From Vandiemenella viatica (taxonomy: Eukaryota > Arthropoda > Insecta > Orthoptera > Morabidae), in assembly GCA_031002005.1 (NCBI GenBank), contig CM061921.1:174228935-174292934 (forward strand): a stretch of 64,000 bases of DNA, read 5' to 3'. The notes under the pieces were generated by a model. It was not told the origin of the DNA. It saw only the letters and a program-made list of their open reading frames with translations, and did not search any database. The translations under genes and the position numbers were made by a program. Below, in pieces: positions 31,954-44,344 of the stretch (its first letter is position 1; every line of letters begins with the position of its first letter).

Positions 31954-33955
31954 TTGGAAGGAACGTTACAAGAAGCCATGGAGCAGTCTATACCCACAAA
32001 AACAATTAGTAACTGGAAACCGGCAAAACCAAGTGATACACTTACTTTAATCAAGCAGAAAATACGACTTTACCGAGAAATTAAAAGGACTGACAACAAT
32101 GACCTTAGACCAACATGGAACAGACTAAAGAATCAGGCACGACAAATAATTCTAGAACGCAGACAGATGGAATGGGACAACACGTGTAGACAGCTAAATT
32201 ATAGCAAAGAACGCAAATTCTGGAACAAATTCAAAACGCTAACTGGACAGAATCAACCCAGACCAACTACTCTGGTAATAGACCACACGCCAACGACTGA
32301 CGATAGACTGAAAGCGGAAACCTTCAGACGCACCTTGAAAAATGTACACACCTTCCCCGAGGAAGAACTCTTTGATGAAGACTTTCGGAAAGTAGTCGAA
32401 ACACAACTATCCATAGCTCTAAATTCTATGATAGTAACCACCGAGAAAGAAGCTGATTTAATAAAACCCATCACTGAGACGGAAGTTCTGTCTGCCATAT
32501 GCACGGATCGAAATTCTGCTCCAGGATCAGATGGAATAACCAGAATGCATATAAGAAAAAAAACCTTGGACATTTTAATCCCCATACTGACTCCACTTTT
32601 TAACTACTGCCTAACAAAAGAGACAATACCAAACGACTGGACAAAGACCAAAATAATAATGATACCAAAGCCCGGCAAGCAATCCACAGACCCAAACTCC
32701 TATAGACCCATATCACTCCAAAACGGTTTTGGAAAGACTTTTGATAGAATAATTACTGACAGACTTATGAAATATGCTGAAAAAATTATTTCATCCGCAA
32801 CTTACAATCAGGTTTCAGGAGACATCACTCGACAAATGACCCGCTACAAAAACTTACTGCACACGTGATCAGGAGCAACAACAGAGGACACTGTACCCTT
32901 GCTGTGTTCCTTGATATTGAACGGGCATTTGACAAAATTTGGCATGACGGACTATTGTTTAAACTGATCGAAATAGGTATACCAATTAAACTTGTTCGAC
33001 TTATTAAAACCCAACTTGACACACGAAAATACAAGGTTTACTGCAACGACGCTTCATCTGACACATTCACACCGGAAGTCGGAGTACCGCAGGGCGGGAT
33101 TCCCTCCACCCTGCTATTCATCAAATATACATCGGATACCCCGGCAGCTGACAGACAGCTTGAAGAGGTTGAGGCATATGCAGATGATACTGCTTACTGG
33201 AGCTCAGCTCCTAATACAAAAACAGTAAACAGACGAGCGACGCGATACTTAGATAGACTGCAAAACTAGATGAGAAAATGGAGGATAAAGCCAAACCCGA
33301 CCAAAACACAGATGGTGCTCTTTAGACACAGGAATTTAACCCAGAAACGCAAACAAAGAAAAGATGACATACAACTAACAATCTGGCGACAACTAAGACT
33401 AACTGACTGCGCAAAATACCTTGGTGTCCATATTAACAAGTACCTCAACTGGCAGACATACATTATAGAGACGCTAAACAAAATATGAAAAAGACAGAAC
33501 CAAATCCGACTAGTACAAGGCCGCAGCAACGAAACAGCTATACAAACATATAAAACGTACATTCGACCGATAATAGAGTACGCAGCAGTACCTCTTGGAA
33601 GTATAAACGAAACCACTGCCAAAGACTAGTTGCTACGGAAAGACGACTGCTTAGAAGCATCCTTACACTGCACTACCGGACCACATCTGAACACGTTTAC
33701 CATCTTGCCAATATAACTCAACTACAGACGAGACTAGCAACGATAAGAACCAAATACGGGAACATACTTGTGACACACAGAGAGGATATAAGAGACATTA
33801 TGACCAAGAAACCACGGACAGCCACTAAACCGAAATATAAATACTTATACCCACCGAGAACAATTGCCCTAAATATGGAAAAGATCTTCCCTGAAACAAA
33901 CGAACCGGAAAATGAACTGACGCAAGAGGAACAACTTCCACAACATCTTGACTAA
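31954..33955 (+). pseudogene. Jockey-like reverse transcriptase (ORF2 C-terminus)
   Basis: The linker and fingers are open for 304 codons (31954-32868) with SAPGSDGITRMHIRKK and NSYRPISLQNGFGK. A frameshift at about 32868 leads to FLDIERAFDKIWHDG, GVPQGGIPSTLLF and the intact catalytic box AYADDTAYW (33174-33197). A TAG at 33267-33269 and further stops interrupt the thumb, which reads KYLGVHINKYLNWQTY. No RNase H, as expected for Jockey. The last frame ends near 33953. Confidence 0.85.
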
Positions 33956-34334
33956 AGACCTAGACCAGAAGAAGAAAATAACTAATTAAAAATTAAAGAT
34001 AAACAACTCCAAACAACTGTAGTCCTTAAAAGCTGCCTGATACCAACAATACTGCCGTACCAATCCATTCATACACCTTCTAAAAATCAGCTGCCTAATA
34101 CACTACATGAACATAGTCTTTATAAATCACACAACAGATATGTAAATATTAGATAATATTAAACAAAAATGTAAATATAGAATAAGTAAATTAGTTGTAA
34201 GTATTTGTAACTAGAGTATAAAAAAATGTAAAAAGAAACAAAATAAATATTTGAAAAATTTATATGAATAACCTGAGGCTGAAAAGAGCTCACGCTCTAC
34301 AGCCAGGGAAAAAAAAAAAAAAAAAAAAAAAAAA

Positions 34335-35450
34335 GCTTCCTAAATGCAGATATTGGCATTAGGCATAGGAACAATTCCTCAAGCTAAATAGTTCATTGCA
34401 GCTTTTTGCTGCGTTAATCATGGATGGATGCTAATAATTTAGTGGAGTGACGAGTATTTTAGTAGCTAAATTACTCGCTACTGCTCAAAAACCGTTAGCA
34501 CTACGGTCGAGTACATTACACAAGTTTTGTGGTATCTTTGCCAGATGAACAGGCTGACATCCAATAAAATGAATTAGCTTATATAGCTTGGTTAATCGCT
34601 ATTTTCGAAGAGGTGGATGAAGAAGTTTATGTGATAAAGAAAAAAAAAAGCAATGGGTACGAAAATGGGTTAGTAGAAGGGATGAACTAGGAGCTAAAAA
34701 TTGTCTTGTGAAGGAATTAACATTAGAAGATCCCTAAGAATAGTTTGAGAATGCCCAAACGTTGTGTTAATGAAAATGCAGTCGCAAATTCAGCGTGAAA
34801 ATACATATTTAAGAAGTGCAATTCGGGCAATTACAAAATTACTGGCAACTCTCTACTTTATTACTACCGGATGTAGATTAAGGACATCTCGTATTTATAC
34901 ATGGAAAATCAGCTATTTCCTAATTTATAACAGTGTAAAGGAATCTATGAAACATTAAAGAAATTTAACAATAGTAATAACAAGATCTTATTGCATAATC
35001 TAGATGCTATTGTAATAAAATAATTAATAAAATTGTGGACGAAACAGATGTTTTCAATTTTCTTCTCACCAAAGCCAGGTATGATTATTGTATTTTCCAA
35101 ATCCATGTGTGCAGATTGCTTCCTTTGTTTGTCTTTACAGTGCGGGGACTTATTATTCTACAAGCATTCATGTTCTACATTTTTAGAAACAAGTTTTAAA
35201 ATTGTGTCATCGCTCCAGCAACTAATAAACTGGACTTAAACAAGAGGTTCAGTCGTTTGGCCGATGAACTAGTGGGCAATGGCGCGTGGTGGGGGGTCTT
35301 ACTCGCCCGATACAATAGAACAGAACGGATCGACTCAACTAAATCACTAGCTAAATTACTCGACTAAATTTTCATTGTTCACACACCATTAGTTACTAAA
35401 TTGCTCGCTACTCGACTAAGTTACTAGCATAGTGCGAACAAGCCTTAAGT
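34335..35450. repeat. MITE-like region with CTAAATTACTCGCTACT repeats
   Basis: The motif CTAAATTACTCGCTACT (34470) recurs as ctaaattactcgac and ctaaattgctcgctactcg near 35348 and 35397. The right margin, reverse complemented, reads AAGGCTTGTTCGCACTATGC; AAAGCTAGTTCGCACTACGC lies at 30394-30413, just before the LINE. This suggests one DNA element, with terminal inverted repeats, split by the LINE. No transposase was seen. Confidence 0.5.
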
Positions 35451-37155
35451 GAAGCCTGTAAGCATAGTTCTGTGTGTTAAGTGTCAATTTGTTTGCGTAG
35501 AAGTACAGTTTTACTCATACCTTAACAGTTTGGCGTTCGCTTTGAATGCATATAAAGACGGTAACTTGAATGTGTGAGCAGTAATAGGAACATGTAATTT
35601 TCTTCTAAATTTGTTTTATATCCGTCCGTATTAATCAGTGGTACCTTGTCACCAATGGCAGGAAGTTTTGTGAAACTTTTCACCTAGAAAATTAACCAGG
35701 CAATATATTTATGGTAGCGATAATGTCCCCAGTGGGCAGGATGCAGGATGTGTTTTAAATATCACCACCTCGCCGACGTTTCCTACAAAGATTTTAATAT
35801 TAGTAAGATGCGGGGGGGGTTCCTAGATGGTAGTTGTGCTTCAAGAAATCAGCCACTATAGCATGCGTTGTTTCTGTGGATGAAATTCGAAAGAATTTTT
35901 TATTATTTTTTCTTTTCTGAATGATTTGTGAAAGTGTGACAGCTTGGCTTATATTAAACTTATAGTGAGTCCCATCTAAACAACGAAGATATTATTCTAC
36001 TTTCCACAGGTGTTAAAACCGGAAGCTACAGATACATTTCTAAAATCATCTTTCACAACTTTCTTCAGGTTAGCCAATGTTTAATATCCCAACTACTTTA
36101 GAACTGTCACTAATTACGTTATGTGAAATCTTCTTGCTTCTGTGATTAGTCTAGATATTTGCTTACAAAAATAAATACTTTGGAAAATTCACTATCCCCA
36201 TTTATAACTTTGGCACGAAATCCTGTTTTGTGCCATCATGAATTTTTTGCTGTGCCAATTTTACTAGCCCTAATTTTTAACGAGTGGAATTAAGATTGAA
36301 GCAAAAGATTTTTCGTAAATTTCTAAATATCCTTGTTGAATGTGACTGTCCTTGTTGCTGAATCTGAAATTTTATGATTAATATTCAGCTTTCCTTCTTA
36401 AGATCAATATTTAGTGTTTTGTAAGTTCCAATTTATTTCTTGATTTCCATCGTTATTTTGTTAATGTTTTTCAATGACTTAAAGAGTATCGACCTTTATG
36501 GTAAATAATTTTTTTATTGGTTTTGTTTAGTAGTTATTTAATATACTCTCATGTATTAGAACGTTGCAGCAGTTGTATTACTCTATCTCCTTATCCCAGT
36601 GCCGTAACATAGAGAGCGACAAAGGCTGATATACCATAACTAAGAGCTTTCCAAGATATTTTGTTAAGCTCTATTTCGGACCAAATTTAAATTTAACTCA
36701 TTAAAGAGAATAATTTCACTTAAAGTTTGTTGCAGAAATAAGAGAGATTCATCAGATTTATTATAAAATCTACTTATGATTCACGGGTGTCTCTAAATGC
36801 CCACCGACACGACATCACTGTCACCTAAATCCATTTTCAAAGTATAACATCGAAATTCCTGCTTCATAAAATATTCGTCCGAGCCGAAAGATTTCGCCTT
36901 AGTACTTTCCTCTTGTATAAACTGATAAACTTCCTTCATTTGTGATTTTTCAAAAATGGTGAACTACCGAACACCTCCCAGTTTCTTTGAAAACGAATGA
37001 TTCATCTCATCTATTTGACTGGCACGGAAGCCGACATTTAGATGAGTTAGTTGGAGTGGAAACCACTGGTGAGACACCCTGTGCCAATTCCACGAAGTCA
37101 CTTTGTACCTGTTATTACCGAAGGGAGCAGCTGACTCAACGACCTTCTTGAAAAC
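35451..37155. other. No gene recognised
   Basis: AT-rich sequence with a G-run at 35811-35819. The end (36780-37090) may hold eroded members of the composite repeats that follow, but I could not align them with confidence. Confidence 0.4.
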
Positions 37156-37159
37156 GTAT

Positions 37160-37305
37160 ACACTGTGCTAGGAGGGGTCTTCTGTCTAAATAGTGGAGAT
37201 CGAGAAGCCCACGATTCGAATCCATCTCTCGGGAGAATTTTCAAAGGCTTTTAACCCGACGTTCACCTCTAGCACAGCTTGCTGTGTAATGTGAAATAAA
37301 ACAAT
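37160..37305 (+). repeat. tRNA-derived SINE (family C) copy
   Basis: Contains gtctaaatagtggagatcg, a box B-like acgattcgaatcc, then cgggagaattttcaaaggc and tagcacagcttgctgtgtaatg. The same order is found on the minus strand at 60905-61085, where the head resembles tRNA-Ser (CTGACTGGAGATC). The head here is partly lost. Confidence 0.6.
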
Positions 37306-37411
37306 TTTTAAAAAAACGCCGAAACCTTACGAATAGTTCGATCCCCCTGAGGAGGTCATACAAAGCCATTATTTCAGAGGTAGGATGGCCAATTATTTAC
37401 TCAGGAATCTA

Positions 37412-37568
37412 TCTCTTAACGTGGAATCCAAACTCTAGAACTTCTTGGCATAGTAGATATGATCAAACAAATCTATTAGAAGTTCCTAGTCCTACCAGGA
37501 TTTGAACCAGGGACTGGACGACAAACTGTCGAAATCAAGCACCTTAACCACTGAGCTAACCACTCCAG
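37412..37568 (-). repeat. Composite repeat (family B): body and tRNA-like head
   Basis: On the minus strand the head reads GGTTAGCTCAGTGGTTAAGG (box A region) and GGTTCAAATCCTGG (box B); the body fragment cttaacgtggaatccaaac is at 37412-37430. This is an isolated, eroded unit of the family that forms arrays further right. Confidence 0.6.
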
Positions 37569-37728
37569 ATTAAATTTGTTAGAGTACACTACGTAACAAA
37601 AATTTGTTATGTTTATTTCTTTATATTTACAGTATGAACGATATGTGCTGAACGCGAATATGCCATTAATTTATTACTGTTGTCGATTGTTCTGGAAATT
37701 TTGACGTTTTCGATAAATTTATGTTTAA

Positions 37729-38451
37729 ACTAGTTGTCACTCACGACTTCGTAGGCGTGGACTTAACATTTCATTGCTGGAATTGGATATACAAAACTGA
37801 TAATTAGGTAAGATTTTTCCCAAACAACTCCGAGTCGGCATAATATGACGGGGAAGCCATCGCCATAACATTCTACAATAGAACCAGTCTCATGAGGAGA
37901 ATTAATCTGCAACATGTTTAAAAACAGAAAAACTAAGGTGCGGGAAGGTTTGGGGGGGGGGATGGAGGGTGTTAACTGACGGCATCTTCAATTTCATCTG
38001 GTCTTCTCATCTTTCATCCGATTCTTGGGTTCTAATACATATAGCTGCTCGTGCTCTGCTACAACTACCATATACCTTAGGTCTAGTTTACACCTTACAC
38101 TGCAAGGCATGCCAAGAGAGAGACAAAATGTGTCGATGCCAGAAAAATTTAGGTGGACAGAATAATAGAATGGTGCAGCAAAGATAAATATCTGTGCCAA
38201 ATAATAAATTTTGACTGTAAATGAAATTTACTAACAGACCATTCACTAAATGACTGTGCGACCGATGTAACGTTGTAGACTTACAAATGCATCCGGCTGT
38301 ATGTCACTACTAGATAAGAATTCAAAATTTCAATATAAATCTATTATTCATACCGAAATAAAAGTATCCTGTGTCCTACCTAATGATACGAATTATTTCC
38401 TTGTCAATCTCATCAATATTGGTAAACCCATTTAGTCGTAGTTATAATATT
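37729..38451 (-). mobile_element. Helitron-like non-autonomous element, unit 1 of a tandem pair
   Basis: On the minus strand the 3' end reads a CACG...CGTG hairpin followed by ACAACTAG (complement of 37729-37750), the CTAG-plus-hairpin arrangement of Helitron 3' ends. The other end merges with the next unit through ttataatattac. The 0.72-kb body is shared with the next unit (motifs ttcttgggttctaat, caaggcatgcc). No RepHel protein. Assignment to Helitrons rests on terminal motifs only. Confidence 0.5.
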
Positions 38452-39213
38452 ACTAGCTGTTACACGTGACTTCGTACGCGTGGATATAGAATTTAATTGC
38501 CAGAATTAAATATATAAAGCTGTAAGTAACGTAAGATTTATCCCAAACAACACCGAGTCGACATAATACGACGGGAAAGTCTGTCTACCGTCGAACCTGT
38601 CTCATGAAGAGACTCAATTTTTAACATATTTAAAAACAAAGGAGCGGGGATGTGGGGGGGAGCGGGTGAATTAACTGAGGGCAGCATTATTTCAGCTTGG
38701 TATTTTCATCGTTCTTCAGCTTGAGCATCAGATTCTTGGGTTCTAATAACATTAGCTGCTCGTGATCTTCTAGACCTACATCTTAGGTCTGGTTTACGCC
38801 TGCAAGGCATGTCAAAAAAGAAGACAAAATAAATTGATGCCAGAAATATTTAGTCAGACACAAAGTAATAGTACAGTGCAGAGCAAAACGACATCTATAC
38901 TAAATAAAAAGTTTTGTCTCTAAACGAATTTACTAAAAACTCATAAACTTACAGACTGCGAGAGAGGCACAGCTTCAACAACCAACGTAACACTACAGAC
39001 TAACACATGCATCCGTCTGTCTGTCACCATTCGATAAGTTCTCCAAATTTCGTTCCAAAAACTGTTGTTCATAATGAAAAAAATGTTCTGCATCTCTCCT
39101 ACAGATACTAAGTATTTCCTTATCAAATTCAATCAATATTGGTATAGTCAAAAAACCTAACGGAGAGATAGGGACTTACTTTCGCGTTTATAATTTTATT
39201 AATGCAGATTACA
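38452..39213 (-). mobile_element. Helitron-like non-autonomous element, unit 2 of a tandem pair
   Basis: Its 3' end is GTAACAGCTAGTAATATT preceded by a CACGCG/CACGTG hairpin. The 5' end on the minus strand is TAATCTGCATTAATAAAATT leading into AAACGCGAAAGTAAG. It adjoins unit 1 head to tail with no spacer. The minus-strand start CTATACTAATATTATAAATG that is typical of better copies (for example 52000-52027) is degraded here. A third partial unit is at 47850-48240. Confidence 0.5.
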
Positions 39214-40013
39214 CACAGACTGACAGCGAGAGAAACAAAGGCTGAGGGATCAATATAGCGTAGAAAAGTGTACACATGCTGCATCGTTAAACCACCTACG
39301 AATTACCACGCCTTGCACCCCTAAATTTGTTGGATCAACAGTTTAACATGGAATACGAACAACTGACTGTCCAGGCGAGTCTCATAGTACCAAAAACAAT
39401 TGTTAAAAAACTTTGCTCCCATCGGGATTTGAATCGCAGACCACGCTCGAAACATTAGTAATCAAGTGGTTTAACCACCAAGCTACCAGAAAGCCATACT
39501 GGAAGGTACTACAGAGACAAACAGATCCTATGCTTCTGTCTATCACCGTTCAGTTAATTTTTAAAATTCCATGACGATATATATTATTTATACACAAAAC
39601 AGTATCCTATCCTCTTCCTAATGGCAAATAGCATCTCCTTGTCAAATTTCATCACGATCGGATTAGCCGTTTAGCTCTGGAAACGTAACAAACAGACAGA
39701 CAGAGAGACAGAGTTGCTTTCGCATTAATAATATTAGCATAGATTAGAGAAGTTAATACACAACTTTCCTGCGAGAGAAACAAAGCCTGAGGGAACGGGA
39801 TGGCATAAAAAACGGCATTGTTCGTCGGCCTGCGATTTGCCAAGCATTCCACCCCAGAATTGTTGAGACCTACAGTTTAACATGGAATCCGAACAACTAT
39901 GTTTACAGACATGCCTCAAAAGATAAAAAATTAATCTTAAAAACTCCTGACCCGACCAGGATTGGAAAACAGGAACAGACTCAGAACTTCTAAACGTAAG
40001 ATCTGTAGCCACT
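39214..40013 (-). repeat. Composite repeat (family B), two units in tandem
   Basis: Minus-strand tRNA-like heads lie at about 39410-39500 and 39935-40013, about 540 bases apart. Each is joined to a body with cagtttaacatggaatcc, and between them is the module with cttgtcaaatttcatcacg and tttcgcattaataatatta. The second head stops at GCCACT (40008-40013), where the L1/Tx1-like LINE begins. Confidence 0.7.
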
Positions 40014-40782
40014 ATTTTATACACGGCCTCCTCCACCGTCCATTTCACTCTCCTTTTTGCCCTCTTCGGCTTTAGTTTCTTCTCAAAACTCCACGTACAA
40101 GAATAAATTTATTTTAAGAAAATAAGTTTGTTAATCCTTGTTGTAAAGTAAAATAAAAACCTCTTCCTTTTGATCATGGTGCTATGAGCACCAACGTAGT
40201 AAATATAGAATAAAAATTTAATTTTTCTTCTATTCGTCTTCTTCGAATAGTGATACAGGTGAAAATAATATAATTAATAACAATAATAATAATAATATTT
40301 TTGGGCTTCAGGCTGTGAAATTTTGATCCTACTCTTCTGTTAAATAATTGTCTTCAATAACACAATTAGTACTTAGTAGGGCATTGTGACAAGCAGAAAG
40401 CGTGCAAAGTTTTCCTTAGATCTTTTAGGTTTAATTATCTTGGTGTGTTCATTTGTTAAGCCGCACCAGTAGCCTTCGATGTACGTCTCTCCTCTTTTAT
40501 GCACCATATAGTGAGGGTAGTTGCCAACAAACAGAAGTGGGCATTTCTCTTAGTATAGTAGGATATACTGTCGTATGGTGGATAATATAACCTCTTGCAC
40601 GATGTTACTTGTAATGGTTCTATTTATTACTGCCAGCTTGCTTTTTGTCCAGCTCCACATATTAGGAGCTTCACATCCTAATAGTCGGTGTTGTATTGTT
40701 TCTTGCAAGTTACATCGTAAACACATGGGAGTAGGACAGAGGCGTTGTGGGAAACGTTTTTCGTTTGTATGAATCGTTCTAT

Positions 40783-40839
40783 CTTGGCACTAATGGTCTC
40801 ACTGTCGACGCGCCCTTAAGTCATAACAACAACAACAAC
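40783..40839 (+). repeat. Micro-retroposon (57 bp) with 10-bp target duplication
   Basis: Reads GGCACTAATGG, ACTGTCGACGCGCCC, TTAAG and (AAC)n. Flanks ATCGTTCTAT (40773-40782) and ATCTTTCTAT (40840-40849) differ by one base. The 5' boundary corresponds, to within about three bases, to those of the 6.0 and 62.4 kb copies. Confidence 0.8.
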
Positions 40840-41199
40840 ATCTTTCTATGTACAACTCTGTGCTACGTGGAACGGGCACTACTGCTGTTATTTTGAGGAT
40901 ATTCTCCCAAATTTGTTTCCAGTCATTTCTTTTATAAGTGACTTCTAATTTACGCTTGACCTCTCGTTTCATCAAGCCGTATAGGATTTCGTTGATGGCA
41001 CCGGTTCTGTGTTGTTTATTTTTATGTAGTTATTTTCAATGTAGAAAGAGCGGAAATAGCTTAAGTTCGCGTTTATATGACTGACGTCAACTGGCGCTAT
41101 GGTGTTGCTATGCGGTTCTAGAACATTTTTATATGTCTTATAAGGCTTGTTTCGGTTGTTCTACATTTATATATTCCTCATGTGTAATGCAGTACATTT

Positions 41200-41890
41200 C
41201 GTATTTGTATTAACCAGTTATAGTCCGTCTTTTTCGTACGGCATTTGCAAAACTTTGTGCTGAATCTGCAGTTTCAGCCTCTCTGTAAATACCAGATGAT
41301 TGCCATTTACATTTTTCTAGCTATTTCCACTGGTATCTGGAATATGTGGGACATGTACCATATTTTTGAAAGCGCTATGGTATTTATCAACTGTAGTTTC
41401 TGTATTGGGTTTAGTTCTCTGTAAGATATATCGTGCAATTTGTTTCGAATAGCTGCTGATAAAATTCTCCAATTGACAGCAGCTGCTCCTTGCAGGACCT
41501 TATTAAATTCCTCACCTAAAATCTTTATTTTATCACATGCCTTTATCCATGTTGTATTGTTTAGTTCTATACCGGCAACTATGTTCAAATTTGCAGGTTT
41601 CCCTAAATTTAATTATGCATTTGGAGCTTTTGAGTAGGAGTTTACTAATTGTCATGTGCTTTCTAGGTCTTCCAAGTTGGTAATGATGAATTGATATCAT
41701 CTGCATACGCACACACCACTGATATTGTTCCTCGGTATTTCAAGCCAGGAAATAAATATGGTTCGACTGTAAACGCAAAAAGTAACATGGATATATAGCA
41801 CCCTTCTCTAATGGATCTGGTTATATGCTACTGGCCAAATCTCCACTGATCTTCACTGGATATTGAACAAAGAGCTGAGTTTTTTTTTCG
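41200..41890 (-). pseudogene. L1/Tx1-like reverse transcriptase fragment (copy 1)
   Basis: On the minus strand: SMLLFAFTVEP (near 41790), then AYADDINSS with both catalytic aspartates (near 41695), then a 93-codon frame (41588-41307) with LNPIQKLQLINTIALSKIWY, the thumb segment. The same blocks in copy 3 read GCPLSMILYALVMEPLL. Frames are shifted between blocks and the upstream fingers and endonuclease are missing. Confidence 0.7.
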
Positions 41891-42049
41891 TATTTATTTA
41901 ATAACACTTAAAATCTTGCTCATACCTCTTATTCGATCGAAATATCTTCTTCAATGTCACCTAAGACGTATGACCAAAGTATTTTAGTGTTTCTGCATAC
42001 GTTTTTCGTTTGAAGTATCTCGCTGGACTTATTTTAATAATTATTATTG

Positions 42050-42902
42050 CCTTTTTATCGGAGGTTCCGCTCTAGGGGGGGTTTCAGAAACATTTCTCTC
42101 CAATCGTATGGTGAGAACTCTGCTGGATTTTTCTGCGAATTCTTCCGCTGCCAAATCAACTCCCCTCTTATTAAGTCTCGGACTTTGGTGTTGGGTGTGT
42201 TTTCATGCTTTCGTTCTTTCATGGGCTCAGTTCCTTTTTGCTCTGTAAAGGTATTGTCACAGGATATTGTTAAAAAATTTTGATGGTTTCTTTTTTCTCA
42301 GTAAATGGTATTTCCAGAAGATGCAGTTTAACAGTTTTGTGGTTTCCTTGTCCTGTTGTACAGGTTTTTTTCCCTTTTTCTTATGACGGTTCTTGAGGTA
42401 CTACGTCATTGTATAGTTGCGTTCCCACGGCGAGTGGTGGTGGACGCCTTTCATCTTTGCCGCATATGCTAGCAGAGACGGCGCGCCTGGACCCACCGCC
42501 AGGTGGTAGAAGATGAAAGGCTCGTACTGCCACACCACGCGCCCTGGGAATGCGGCTTAGGTATTCTCTGTTTCCATTATGATGTTCGAATTGTCAACCG
42601 TTTCCATGCTGTGAGTAGGCTCATTATTTCTATTTCCATTGATTGAGGAATTATTATTTTCCACGCCAGCCTATGATGTTTTTAAGAGTTCCATATAACA
42701 CATCTTCTAGGCTATCCGTCGTAAATAACGAGTGCTTTAAATCTGGCAATATTTACAGATAATGGTATATGGCACTTCAGATCTATTTTTAAAGTTCTAA
42801 TCTCGCTATCTACAACAAATATTTTGCTACCAAATCTTTTATCACGAATTACGCTAATAATTGTACTAAATTTATTAAAAACTTTTCGTATAATATCGGT
42901 CA
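42050..42902 (-). pseudogene. L1/Tx1-like ORF1, C-terminal part (split by Jockey-like element)
   Basis: The frame 42903-42712 gives IRKVFNKFSTIISVIRDKRF and NIARFKALVIYDG, which align with the second half of the RRM-like domain of the 10-11 kb ORF1 (FGNVAEIVEDKWG...CGFRALVVYGQ). The rest of ORF1, to about 42050, is decayed and holds the foldback at 42418. The N-terminal half is at 47169-47408 on the far side of the Jockey-like insertion, and the two halves join in frame across the target site. Confidence 0.7.
42418..42555. repeat. Foldback element with about 40-bp arms
   Basis: Left arm GCGTTCCCACGGCGAGTGG...CCTTTCATCTT and the reverse complement of the right arm GCATTCCCAGGGCGCGTGG...CCTTTCATCTT match at most positions, with a loop of about 50 bases rich in GGCGCGCC-like sequence. 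It could fold into a long hairpin. MITE-like, inside the LINE ORF1. Confidence 0.7.
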
Positions 42903-43189
42903 CAGTTGAGCTCTAACTATGGTCGCGAGCGGACCACTTGACGAAATAAGTACCGTGTGAGAGGGGAAGTCAGCGCTGTTCCAGTCGGCCGAGCCTCGCT
43001 TCGTGTGACGCGATCGACTGCCACCACGAAGTAAAGTGTGTTTCCCACTATCGGTGTAACTCTTTTAAAAGTAGATATCCCATAAAACGCAACAAACTGA
43101 GGGATGCCACGCAGGGCCGGCGCTAGGAATTTCGGGCCCGGGGTAAAAATGGGCAAAGAAGCCCATTGGACACCTACACTAGAAAACAG

Positions 43190-44253
43190 GCAAGGAAAGA
43201 AACTGAAATCCCAACGAAAAACATTTCGAATCTCTTGCAGACCAGATGGTTGTAACGGAGCCAACAACAGGAAACAGCTGAAGCACCAATTAAAGTGCAA
43301 GAACGCATCCCAGCTCTAGTTATCTACCAAATTACAAACTTTATCAAGATGAATAAAGTAATCAAAAGATTGCTACTAGGATCACTAAAAGTGGTGTTTA
43401 GAGGTGATAATTTAAAATACTTTGTGGTATCTAGGGACGACTACTTCACTCTAAGGAGATTCTTCGACGAACATCACATCCACTACTATAGCCATCAAAT
43501 GCCAATGGAAAGGCTCCTCCTACACGTGGTGATTAAAAGACTTCCACCTACCATGGAAACGGAGGACACTGGAGGAGCCCTAAAACTCAAAGGATATGAC
43601 ATTATCGCCATCCATCAGTTTAAGAAACGTGATGAAACAACAAGGCAGCTGATACCCTAGGCAACCTTTTCGGTGACTATAAACACTGGATCCCAAACTG
43701 AACTCATCTATAACGAGCGGTGTATCTTAGATACCAAAGTGCAAATAGAACGTTATCGCAACCAATTGGGCCCCCTCAATGTACAAAATGCCAACGCCAC
43801 GGTAATACGGCAAACTACTGCCACCTTCCTCCGCGAGGTATAAAGTGTACAGGCCCACACCACACAAAGGACTACAAAATTCCTAACAACACAAAGGCAA
43901 AATGCGTAAACTGCTAAGGCGAGAATGCAGCTTCTTGGAGAGGATGCTCGGCCTACCAAGCCATACTAAGGCCACCTAAACAGCAAAAAAGGAAACAAGA
44001 GGAAAAGGACAATGACACTGTCGAAACAAGTCAAAGCTACCCACCGATCCCGAACACAAACCATAGGCGAACCAATCAGGACCATCTACAAGCAAAAAAC
44101 AGAGAATCATTCGCTGACAAACTCAGAGGAAATCGACAAAATGAAAAGAAAAAAAAAAAAACGAGAAGCATGAAACGACTCACCAAAGTGAAAAAAACCG
44201 AAGATAAACCGCTGGACCTACACTCACCGTTCGCAGTTGATTACCAAATATTG
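43190..44253 (+). pseudogene. Jockey-like ORF1 with PRE_C2HC-type region
   Basis: The frame 43295-43660 gives VQERIPALVIYQITNFIKM, YFVVSRDDYFTLRRFFDEH and LLLHVVIKRLPPTMETED, the N-terminal blocks of Jockey ORF1. A TAG (43658-43660) is followed, in the same frame, by FSVTINTGSQTELIYNERC, then a frameshift near 43770 leads to PPQCTKCQRHGNTANYC and KCTGPHHTKDY, the C2HC knuckles (last Cys replaced by Tyr). A basic tail with a KKKKK run follows. The product would bind RNA; it is broken. Confidence 0.8.
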
Positions 44254-44344
44254 TAAAAAAAATGAAAATATTATATCCAGAATAAAACGTGAAAATACCA
44301 CCATGGGGAGGATTCTGTAAGGCTTAATAGCACTCTTCGAATAA

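Larger units (their letters stand above)
30413..34334 (+). mobile_element. Jockey-like LINE, nearly complete, 5' truncated in ORF1
   Basis: The element carries most of ORF1, then an endonuclease and RT in ORF2, a 3' UTR and a tail of about 26 A residues (34309-34334). It begins abruptly in ORF1 coding sequence (FSTEDVIEQMKKAGL) directly after CTAGTTCGCACTACGC, which may be the end of an older DNA element. The last 0.92 kb of its ORF2 region is duplicated at 1-922. Different family from the Jockey-like element at 42.9-47.2 kb. Confidence 0.85.
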
